DNA from: Haliotis asinina
Taxonomy: Eukaryota; Mollusca; Gastropoda; Lepetellida; Haliotidae
Direction of reading: 5' to 3'
Length of the DNA stretch: 64,000 bases
Assembly: GCF_037392515.1 (NCBI RefSeq)
Contig: NC_090290.1
Span: 34,555,753-34,619,752 of the forward strand
Shown here: positions 46,014 to 56,000 of the stretch, piece after piece
Layout of the letters: each line of letters starts with the position of its first letter
Numbering within the stretch: the stretch's first letter is position 1
The notes under the pieces: model-generated
What the model saw: only the letters and a program-made list of their open reading frames with translations
What the model was told of the DNA's origin: nothing
Databases searched by the model: none
Program-made: the position numbers and the translations under genes

Positions 46014-46200
46014 TCATATACTGGAACACTTCTCAGGGGTATTCGACCAAGTCATAATGTCCCAAACATGTTTCATGGGATTGATATCTTGACTCCTGAC
46101 GGGGCGAGGAGTTTCTACTGAGGTTTGATGTACGAAATCACCAACGGTGCCAGCACGATGTGGGCTTCTTTTGTCATCCATGAAGACTGGCCATGTGTTC
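46014..46200 (-). mobile_element. Tc1-like transposase fragment
   Basis: The minus strand reads WPVFMDDKRSPHRAGTVGDF, then VETPRPVRSQDINPMKHVWD, corresponding to QDD.ARPHRA..V.DF and PSRSPDMNPIEHVWD. About 60 residues; it lies tail to tail with the intact copy that starts 280 bp away. Confidence 0.7.
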
Positions 46201-46480
46201 AAGGCGTTGTCAACAATATGGATATATATCACTTTAAAATTTCCATTTACGCTTCTAAACAAAACTGAACTAGGTAAAACATACTGAGAAAACATTCGCT
46301 AAAACACATTTTTAAGCTGAGTAGCAAGCAAAAAACCCGAGATATTGTGATTTTCGTGAAAGCACGAAAAACAGTGAAAAAGGTTTTTTGAGTGTAACCA
46401 AAAGTTCTCGTGCACATTGGTTGCATAAATACAGCTGTTCGACAGTGCAATCATGCATTATCAAAAAGCATATCAAAGTT

Positions 46481-47491
46481 ATGCCACGACTGTCATCGGA
46501 GCAACGCAATAGGGCCATCGGTATGGCCCATATGGGGGCGTCACAACGTCAGATTGCCAGAACATTCCACTGCAGCCAGGCAACAATCAGCAACCTCCTG
46601 AGACGTTTTCAGCAGACAGGTCAGACCACTGACCGTCCAAGATCAGGTAGACCAAGGGTTACGACGCCCGCCGAAGACCGCCATATCCGTACGATACACC
46701 TACGGAACAGATTCGTCACAGCGACGTCAACGGCGACCACAGCCTTGGGACACCGCATCAGCAGACGAACCGTACTAAGACGTCTCCGTGCTGCTGGTAT
46801 CAGAGCTCGCCGTCCATTCCGTGGAATGCCCTTGACCCGCCAACATTGTCAACGTCGGCTGCAGTGGGCACGAACAGTACGTCGGTGGCAGCGACGTGAC
46901 TGGCAGAGAGTGCTCTTCACTGATGAAAGTCGTTTCAACTTGTACAGAAATGATGGCCGAGCCCGTGTATACCGACGTAGAGGTGAGCGATTGGCGAGGA
47001 ACTGCATTCAAGAGGTGCACCCATTTGGAGGAGGTGGTATCATGGTGTGGGGTGGGATTTGTGCTGATCAGAGGACACAGCTTGTCATCCTGCATGGAAA
47101 TCTGACAGCCCAAAGGTATAGGGACGAAGTCTTGAGGCCAGTTGTTTTGCCCTTTGTGCGTCAACAGCCAAGAGGTGTTCTTTTGCAACAGGACAATGCA
47201 CGTCCGCATACTGCCAGAATCGTTGAAGATTACCTCAACAACGCCAACATCAACGTTTTGCCCTGGCCAGCACGTTCCCCAGACATGAATCCCATTGAAC
47301 ACCTCTGGGATCATCTCGACAGACAGCTAAGACAACGACAGCAACCACCAGCAAATCGCCAACAATTGGAGCAAGTTCTCTTGGAACTGTGGCAGAGGAT
47401 TCCTCCTGACGTCATCAGGCGTTTGACGACATCAATGCGGAGACGTGTACTAGCGTGCATTGATTCAAGGGGTGGACACACTAGGTACTGA
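46481..47491 (+). CDS. intact Tc1-like DD34E transposase
   Basis: A 336-residue uninterrupted protein, the usual Tc1 transposase length; the ATG of MPRLSSEQRNRAIGMAHMGA is chosen over an upstream in-frame ATG by homology. The N-terminal half has two helix-turn-helix motifs separated by DRPRSGRPR, an AT-hook-like linker. The catalytic half has TDESRFNLY (first Asp), QQDNARPHTA (second Asp) and NPIEHLWD (Glu), with exactly 34 residues between the second Asp and the Glu. It ends DSRGGHTRY. It would cut at terminal inverted repeats and insert at TA. The right flank carries 'gggtgataagtttcttttgc'. On the left only a weak counterpart near 46330 (acccgagatattgtg) is seen, so mobility in cis is doubtful. 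Confidence 0.92.
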   Translation: MPRLSSEQRNRAIGMAHMGASQRQIARTFHCSQATISNLLRRFQQTGQTTDRPRSGRPRVTTPAEDRHIRTIHLRNRFVTATSTATTALGHRISRRTVLRRLRAAGIRARRPFRGMPLTRQHCQRRLQWARTVRRWQRRDWQRVLFTDESRFNLYRNDGRARVYRRRGERLARNCIQEVHPFGGGGIMVWGGICADQRTQLVILHGNLTAQRYRDEVLRPVVLPFVRQQPRGVLLQQDNARPHTARIVEDYLNNANINVLPWPARSPDMNPIEHLWDHLDRQLRQRQQPPANRQQLEQVLLELWQRIPPDVIRRLTTSMRRRVLACIDSRGGHTRY

Positions 47492-47499
47492 GTGCTCAG

Positions 47500-49075
47500 A
47501 CACTTCCAAGATTCAGTTTTCCACACACTCTGTGAATGCAATCCTCTGTGTAAACTTTCACGTCCACCCCATGTGTCATCTACCTCACTTCCTGCATGCA
47601 TGAACATTGACAGGGCATCAACAAATACAGTTTTTGCTGTGTAAATGGCTTATCTTTCTTATATAAACATTCTTTCTGACATTTTTTTGTTTTTGTCGTT
47701 TTTAACACAAATAATGTCGGGTGATAAGTTTCTTTTGCCCATGAGTTTATCTGAGTCGTCAGATGAGGAGGGAGTCATATTTGCTTTTCAAAATCTAATC
47801 TGTTGATTTCCCAAGTCACTGCGCTGTAATGGCAGTTTACGTAAACTTTACAAGTTGTTCTAATCTACTACTTTGGATTACGGGGTTACATTAATGTAGG
47901 TTATCACGTGAATGTTTTGGGATGGTTAATATTCTGCAGTAGGAATAACGTACATAGTATTTAGCGAGCCTAACACTCCGTTAACCGAGTGGTCCCCAGA
48001 TTTTTATGGCATCTGCTGTTTGAACAATGTATAAAGAAGACAGTACAGGCAAGGTATAAACATCAGTAGAGAGTGAGGTGGTTCCACAAATCAAAGGGGA
48101 CATGCGTCCTTCGACTTCAGTTCAGAGTGTATTAGTGGAAATGTCCTGCGACTTGATAGTGTTAATGGATAATGTTTTACACTCACGACCGAATGTACAA
48201 ATGAAAGCTGTTCAGTATTTATTGTATTCTAAAATGAGCGACTTATCTGTTTACAACCGCTAATGCGGACATAACCGTAAGAAATCGCCATAATTATAAA
48301 AGTCTTTGCGAAGTGATCTGGTAATGCTGATAGTCCTTTTGTATTGTAAGTTATGGTTTGTAGATATTATATTACGCCCGTGTGCTGATGTATTTTTGTT
48401 CTAATGTTGGACTTGTCCTATTTTTTTTCGGTGGGTAAGTTAGTTGAAAAGAATTGTCCAGTTGAACATTTCAAAGTTAGCAGCAGTATACATGTATGTT
48501 ATTCCCCAAGACGTTGGGTAGAATAAGGATGAAGACTGTTTACTATGGATGTACAATTTCTGTATTCTGTAAAAACAATATACCGCCCTGTAAAAAACTG
48601 ATTATTAAATGGTTACAATATTGCAATAACAGTGGGATGTGTTGCTGTCTTGGCAGTGTTTAGCAGTGTATAACAGTGTATGGCAAAAACAACAACTCCT
48701 ACACGGCGATAAAGTCGAGCACATCCGATTTCCATGGACAAAAACAGTTCTTCTCGAATTCACAACTTTCAAAAACAAAACAACAAAACAAAGACAAGTA
48801 CAAATGGACCAGCTGTGTGGATTACGTTTTTTACTGTCATCATTCATAAATAGCATATATCGGACACCATACATGAGTAGACAATGAATGAATGTCCTTA
48901 TTTCCTCCAAAATACATTTGAAGATTAAGCATTTATGATATCAGTCAGTTACATATGATATTAGCACAGCACGGATATTTACAACAGATGGATATTTACA
49001 TGAGTGGTAGTTTAGAAAATATACATCAAAGAGTCTTTTAAGGAATAGATATAGTTTGAAAAGTGTAATATGATA
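47500..49075. other. transposon 3' flank and spacer, no gene
   Basis: The first 250 bases are probably the Tc1 3' end. Beyond that only short frames occur (48078-48263, 48605-48910), none recognised. Confidence 0.4.
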
Positions 49076-49080
49076 CTTTG

Positions 49081-49877
49081 CTATGTTGCTTCGTCAAGGC
49101 CAGGGATCTGAAGTTTGGCACCACAAAAGAGTACAAGGGCATCTTCATCATCCAGCATTTCAATTAATACATATACATCTATATCCAGTATGTCAAGTAG
49201 TGTCATATAAAAATGATTTCTTTGGCCCATTACAGATTCACAATGTAAAATAAGATGGCGACTAGTACAGTAATTTGTACATGGGTTTTTTGGGTACAAA
49301 TACATTAGAGTGTAAAGTCTATGGAGACTCAGTGTTTGGTGTATTACAGCATATCTGGACATATCTTCTCTTATGGAGAGTCTCAGTTTCCATTGAGCTT
49401 CTTCATAAGAGAAGATAGAACTTACAACTATTCTTCTGCAAGCTGTCTTTGACGGAAAAATACCAGTTTGCACATGTCACTACATATTTCAGTATACTTC
49501 CGTACAGTACATAACGAAGTGTTGCAAACACTGCGTCAGTTAATCTGTAAGTGAACAGTGAGTGATAAGAATGCACAGAACAGCGTTTTCGTTGATGAAT
49601 GGCAATCGTTGTTGCATAATCTTCCTAGGAATAGCAATCTACACTTATTAATGTATCCAACCATTGTCCAGAGACCAAGGTTGGCACACACCGAACCTGT
49701 TGACATACGTCTGTTGAATCCTTGAATACATTTAGCAAAATATCGTTGGGTATTTTCCAACAAATCAATATTTTTGCCATATAGCGGAGGCATGGTTTCA
49801 CAGCCATAGAAACTTGTAGGTACAATCATTCTTTTCCATATATTAACATATGTAATGAATGAATGTATGTGTCCCAA
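49081..49877 (-). mobile_element. LINE ORF2 C-terminal fragment
   Basis: Frame 1 has WKRMIVPTSFYGCETMPPL, LENTQRYFAKCIQGFNRR and NKCRLLFLGRLCNND, the usual ...P..LYGCE.W..L... and ...K..FLGRL blocks after a LINE RT. After a shift near 49500, IFPSKTACRRIVVSSIFSYE and CESVMGQRNHFYMTLLDILD continue. RT core and endonuclease are absent. The clade is not certain. Confidence 0.7.
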
Positions 49878-50240
49878 GTCTCTGTGTATCTTGTAAATCT
49901 CACACTTTGCCGAAGTCCACAGTCATTGTATGTGTTCCCAGTCTGTGTGCATCTTGTACATCTTACACCATACAGGAGGACATCATCAATGTTTGTGTGA
50001 AAGGTTATGTGTATCTTGTATAACGGACACCATACAGGAGTACACAGTGAATGTGTGTGTCCCAAGTCTGTGTGTATCGTGTAAATCTCACATCTTGCAG
50101 AAGTCCACAGTCATTGTATGTGTTCCGTGCATCTTGTACATCTTCACAGTTAACAGAAGCACACCGTGAATGTATGTGTCAACATGTGTGTGTTTCTTGT
50201 ATAAATGACAGTTTACAGAAGCACATAGAATTTTTATGAA
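49863..50240. repeat. degenerate 63-bp tandem repeat with 188-bp higher-order unit
   Basis: 'gtcccaagtctctgtgtatc' at 49870 recurs at 50058, and 'ccacagtcattgtatgtgtt' at 49917 recurs at 50105, an offset of 188. Three diverged about-63-bp subunits (each with 'tgtgtatcttgtaaatc' or 'tgcatcttgtacatc') lie within each. Frames here are artefacts. Confidence 0.65.
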
Positions 50241-50359
50241 ATGTCGCATTGTCGCGGGTCGCCCTTTGATAAAATATTGACTACAATAGTGTATTATATT
50301 GTACTGACTAACACCCGACAAGCGAAACGCCAATACTTTTGCTGTGCCAGTCATCTCCT

Positions 50360-51583
50360 ATTGCTTTGGAGTAGTTGATTGGACAAAACAAGACATCCAG
50401 AGTCTTGACCACCTGACCAGAAGGATCATGTCTGATACCAGAGCACACCACCCCCGCTCCTGTCTTCCTCTCTTAATCGTTTACACATGCCAATCAATTC
50501 AGGAGGTCGGGATGTGATTAATGTGGAAGCTCTTCATGACAGAATTTTATTGTGTACTTTTGCACATATTTATTTGTCGGATGATCCTGTGGTGATGCAT
50601 GTGAAGACTCATGATGAAAGCAAGGAATTCCACAGCTAATTTAAGCGTGCAAGGTTGTTGGACACAATCTGAAATTTGAAGTTGATTTTGTTCATGGCGA
50701 TGTACTGCTGGACGGTACAGCGATGGGAGTAAACCAGGTAAAGTCCTTTACCAAGTCTGCCCAGAGTCGGTCCTTTGTGGAGAAGCTTTCTGAGAAGCCA
50801 TTGCATCGCGTGTACATGCAGTGTGTGGAACAGAACAGCAATCCAACCGACTCCTTCGCCTGGATGAAGTCGGCTGGTCTCAAATGTGAAAATGAGGGCT
50901 TCCTTTTTGCTGCTCAGGACCAGTCACTTCCCACTCGCAATCGCCAGAATGTTATTCTTAAAGAAAATATCAATATGAAATGTCGTCTTTGCAATGAATT
51001 TACAGAGACTGTCCAACACCTTGTCAGTGGATGCCCTTCCTTGGCACAAACAGCTTATCTTAAAAGACATGATGGCATGGCTCGCTCCTTTTACTATCGT
51101 CTCCGCCATGCCTGTGGCTTTGACCCCGAGGTCCATCCATGGTACGACCCTGAACATGTCCAGGGCGTCCTGGAAAATGATGCTTTCAAAATTCTCTGGA
51201 ATAGGCCAATATACAGCCTGAGACGAATTCCAGCCAACAAACCTGATCTTGTCCTTTTTGATAAAACCAATGAAATTATTTATATCATAGAATTTTCTGT
51301 CCCTTTTGACAGCAATGTGATTTGCAAGATTCAGGAAAAGCATGATAAATATGCGGACCTCGCGTTTGAAATGTCTCGCTTGCATCCCAAGTACACTGTC
51401 GTCAGACTCCCCATTGTTCTCGGTGCCCTTGGGTTGGTACCTCCTGATCTCTTGGCGCAGATCAGGAGAGTGCCCGGGTTCTCCATCGGGAGCACAGCCC
51501 TTCTGACAATCTGGGTAATGCAGAAGGCTGCAGTGTTGGGGAGCTTCCATATTCTGCGGAAAGTTCTTGGTGGGTTCGACTAG
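50360..51583 (+). mobile_element. LINE C-terminal region with zinc finger and restriction-like nuclease (R2/NeSL-like)
   Basis: A frame-shifted first part (50370-50700) reads WTKQDIQSLDHLTRRIMSDT, RAHHPRSCLP and INSGGRDVINVEALHDRIL, the thumb region after a LINE RT. The open frame 50723-51583 (286 residues) then has MKCRLCNEFTETVQHLVSGC, a CCHC finger, and NKPDLVLFDKT followed after 10 residues by IEFSVP, a PD-(D/E)-type restriction-like endonuclease core. It ends near LVPPDLLAQIRRVPGF. In R2/NeSL-type LINEs the same protein nicks the target site. RT palm and N-terminus are gone. Clade is inferred from the finger and nuclease. Confidence 0.75.
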
Positions 51584-51599
51584 GCAGTCGGAGAGAAGG

Positions 51600-52385
51600 C
51601 AGTTTCCTGGGAGAAGTCCCATTCGCTGTCTGGGATGCGTGTAGAGGGGGCGAGGGCCCTGAACTGATGATGAGCCTTACCGGCCTCTCTGCTGCATTTC
51701 AATCTTACTCTGTAAAACATAATAATCCGAACGATTACAATAGGACTCCTGACTAAAAGCACGGAGTCCTAATGAAATCGCATAAATTGTCAAAAATACA
51801 TGGTTGAATTAATCAGTTTTATGTGTTTTATGTGTTACACATTTGTTAGATCTGTTCATTATTAATTACATAAAGTGGTAAACCACAATTGTCTACCTAC
51901 TATTATTGGAGCCACACTATAGAACATAGTGACCCATTCGAAGATATCACACGATGTTTCTGCCGATGTTTACAGCCTGATATCGGTGAAATGTCCTAAG
52001 TGATTAAAGTGTATGGTGCTGGGATTCGAACTTATGATCATAGTTATCTGGTGTCACTACGAGACGTAACTCTGCACAGCAAATTGCCCCGCCTTGAATG
52101 GCAGGTCACCGTGTGCCGTGATTACAATAAATATTTGCGGAAATAGTTGTCTTGCTGCGGAAACACGCCTGATTGGCCAAAGACATTTATATATGAAATA
52201 ATTTTCAAACCAACAATGAAAGATTTGCATTAAGTTCAAGACAAGCAGCCCAACTGCCGTTTCGAGCACTGCTTCATTACTGAAAACCATTGGAAGCAGC
52301 AAAAAGACCAAGCAAAGTGTGAAATAGAGTATAACTATTCCTGCGCATGTATACTATAATTGATTTTCTACGCATGCGCGCCGGT
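51600..52385. other. no gene seen
   Basis: AT-rich spacer. A minus-strand frame (52311-52057, 84 residues, hydrophobic N-terminus) has no recognised domain. Confidence 0.4.
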
Positions 52386-52390
52386 AATCG

Positions 52391-52655
52391 AAAAGGGCGA
52401 CAACGCGACATTTCCATTTTAGTAAATTTGTAGCTTTGTCTTTACACATCTTAGATCGGGCAACAATGCGACATATTTTGACCTTGAAAATTGACTCTAT
52501 GTCGCGTGTCGCATAGAATAGAAAAATGTTATTCGACACGTGACACGCGACAATGCGACAAATTGGCGAAATGTCGCGTTGTCGCAATGTCGCGCTTTGG
52601 TTAAGTTTGCCTCATTTTGCTTGTTTTTGAGAGGGCGACAACGCAACAATGTCCC
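52391..52655. repeat. GCGACA-rich fold-back repeat
   Basis: Starts 'aaaagggcgacaacgcgaca' and near the end repeats 'agagggcgacaacgcaacaa'. In between are 'tatgtcgcgtgtcgcatag', 'gtgacacgcgacaatgcgac' and 'atgtcgcgttgtcgcaatg'. At least ten GCGACA/TGTCGC hexamers lie in 265 bp, in both orientations. A related piece is at 50240-50275 ('gtcgcattgtcgcgggtcgc'). Confidence 0.75.
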
Positions 52656-52806
52656 TTCTCGGATTCCATAGAAAGGAGACTTTTGACCACAGATGGATGA
52701 TGGCATGGCCTGATCCAGTAATTCCTAAAATCTCGTACCCAGAAAAGAATCAACGCCAAAGACTTCAGGGTCCAAATATCTAAGCGTCAATACAAGCATG
52801 TCTTAT

Positions 52807-53048
52807 TTATCCCACTGGTCTTTCGCACAGGAATTTGTTTCGTTCACTGCATATGCGATCGTCCCAGAAAAACCCAAACACACTGTGTGACACCAGCGCC
52901 ACACAGTCCTCTGCTTGTTCACCGCCTCGACCCCTCGACATGTGTGTTGGCTGGCCTCCACCCCAGTGACTGTGTTTCAGAGAGCTGTTGTCTGTCCACA
53001 CAAACGTGTTGGTCTTTGCAACATCCTTCAGGCCAATCCACAAATAAT
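52807..53048 (-). CDS. gene B exon 4: second half of C-type lectin domain
   Basis: Acceptor 'ttttgcag', open to TAA at 52807. DYLWIGLKDVAKTNTFVWTD, HWGGGQPTHMSRGRGGEQ, AEDCVALVSHSVFGFFWDD, RICSERNKFLCERPVG. WIGL and the three late cysteines are hallmarks of the fold. Confidence 0.9.
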
Positions 53049-56000
53049 CTGCAAAATAAATACAGTATACGTACGAAATATTTCCTAAAGCACAACAAAA
53101 CATGTGAAGTCTTCTTTAGCTGGCATTTACGGCGAATGCACAATGCTTATCAAACCGTGGTTAAACGTTACACATGTCCCATCCTGTGGCTGAGTGGATT
53201 AGGTGGAAGATTTTGTGTATTGGCGATTAGGTACCTCACACTGAGAGTGTGGACTAAACTTAACAAAGGTACTCGAATGTGTACTATATTGAGAGAGTGT
53301 GGGGTAGCAAAGGTACTGTAAGTCCCTATTGTCCCTAGTATGGTGATCTACCTTCAGTTGTTGGTGATCTATAACCCGTGTTTTATATTGTATTGTCCTC
53401 TTAATTACTCTGTTTTAGCTTCACATGCTAGTTCTATGTTCACATCTGTGATAGTATTTTTATTGCCCTTCGATGGCAGGTGTTTATGTTCTAGATTTAT
53501 TAATTTTAATATTGATATAAATTAAATTGATCTCGTCACGATATGGATGCAATATTGCCGATGTGACGCAAAATAGTAACTCACTCACTCACTATTGAGA
53601 GAGTGTAAGCCCAAACATATCATGTATGCCATATACGAGTTAAACAAGAAGTTAGATGACCACTCATTGGTTAATTTTAAACATGTTTCAATGAGAATCA
53701 TTGATTTTAAAGAGTGAGTGAGTGAGTGAGAGAGTTTTAGTTTTATGCCGCTTTTAGCAATATTCCAGCAATATCACGGAGGGGGACACCAGAAAATGGG
53801 CTTCACACATTGTACCCATGCGAACGCTTAAACCACTAGGCTACCCCACCGCCCCCTTGAATTTACAGATGAGATGACAACAGATAGCATGAACTACCAA
53901 CACCTATTCAGTTTATTATATTCACTATGCACTGACGTTTGCAGTAATCAACATACCGCCGCCAAAGAAAGGTTTCTTCATGTCGATGTTACGTTTGACA
54001 AAGTCGTCTTTATCTGGAGAGTTGATCTTGACCAGGGAGCCACCTTCTGTTTGGCAGATCTTTAAAGCTGCGTCCCATGGTCGGTGTTCCTTGTGTTGTT
54101 TGAAATACATCTTGTAATCCTTAGAAGTGACCTTGTCCTTGTCCTGTTTATCTGTAAATGATGGAATCAGATGTTTTTTGCGATATTTTAAGAAACTTGT
54201 ATTTATATGCTGCTGTGATGTAGATGATATATAATTACCCACTGCAGGAGTTGTTAAAATATGATGTCACATCATCTATAAAGACTGTTTGCTTGTTAAT
54301 CGTCGCACTCAGCCATATTTCAGCTAAATGGTGGAGGTCTGTAAATAATCGAGTCTGGAACCGCATCGACCTACGTATTTGGGATGAAGGGTCACAGGTC
54401 ATGTGTCAGCAAAGTCAGCGCGTCAGACCACCCCACACAGAGCCGAATTAAGTCAGAAGATATTTAACTTTGCGTCATCATACTTTAATTCATTTACAAA
54501 ACGTGAAAAAATCATATTTGAGCAAAAAGAAGCATTCTTGTCCATAGGCAAGACTGTTTCTATTTTGCGTTTTCGCTTTTGTTTTCATATTTTCATCCTT
54601 AGCCTTTATTTATGATGTTTATTTATTTATTTATGAACAACATGTTGAATTTTGTCAAATCCTTTGTCAAAAAACTGGTCATAGTGCTGAGAGTTTCAGG
54701 ACATTTTTGTTTCCAGAATTCAATTGTGCGTGGTAGTTCTAATGATCTTCAGTAATGAGAGGCAAGTTGGTACGAACAGACTGAAGTCAGTCAGTCACCT
54801 AATCAACTGGAGATGGATCTCATGTAGATATGTGCACCGAAACAAACAGATATGGTGTTTTTTTCTACAGCTGAGAAGGTATGCATGTGGTCAAAATGAG
54901 GTACTAGTATTAATCAGGACTGATTCGTGCACCTCAGGAGATCCAAGCCTCCTGTATGATTATCATTTCTGAGAAAGACACGCACCTAATAACCATCAAC
55001 AACTTCTTTCAGCTTGTTTGTTGTTTAACGTCGCACACAGCATTATTCCAACTATATGACGGAAGTATGTAAGCAACAAACCAACCAGTCATTATAAAGA
55101 GGATGTAAATTCTGACGAAAGATGATGGCCCTGAAAATATGCAGATCTAGATGGAGAAGTGTTAAAACTTTTGTAAAATTCAGTTGATCCTTTACTACCG
55201 AATTTTCCTATGTCGTGATCGCCCTCAGCAAGTATCACCAACCTGAATCTTGGAAGGTTCCACATCTTTTAATATGACGGAACATCTTTCATTGAAGACA
55301 TTCCGACTTTACTTTCTTGAAGATACTTCCTGATGGTGTCCTTTACCCATATACTTCTTTGAAAGGCATTTTAGAAGTACAATGTCGACAAACATTATGG
55401 ACAACAACATATTTAATTTCTTGAGAGGGACGTTTCGATATATATTCTCGTACCGTTGTCTTAAACAACAAGTGTATTGGGCAATGTTGTTGTAAGTAGC
55501 GAGTACGCCATTATTTTTGTGAACACCGTCGCTGTAGGCAAGAAACACCTGGAGACATACCAGGGATGAACTCGCTGTTTTAAAAAGCAAGCATGTGGGT
55601 GACTGAGTTTAGTTTTACGTTTGCTTTGAGGAATATTTAAGCATTATCATAGCAGAGGAGAGCAGACATGAGCTTTACACATTGTACCCATGTGGGAGGT
55701 CGGACCCAGGTCTTCAGCGTGACGAGCGAACACTTTAACCTTTAGGCTACCCCACCGACCGACATGAAGATGGAGATAACGTCGTAACTATGGAATATGC
55801 AGACTTGGTTCCGATATGCCGGACGGGAACATGATGGGAATGGTGATGGAAAAAAGGATGTAAGTTTTTTCACGATTACGTTGAGCAGTGGGGCGGCCTA
55901 GTTGTTCAAACGTTTGCTTGTCATGCCGAAAACCCGAGTTGGATTCTTCACATGTGTACAATGTCTGAAGCCCATTCACTCACTCACGATTATGTAACCA

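Noticed and set aside
46775..47314. 179-residue minus-strand frame
   Set aside because: Shadow of the intact Tc1 transposase on the plus strand.
50924..51622. 232-residue minus-strand frame
   Set aside because: Shadow of the LINE nuclease frame on the plus strand.
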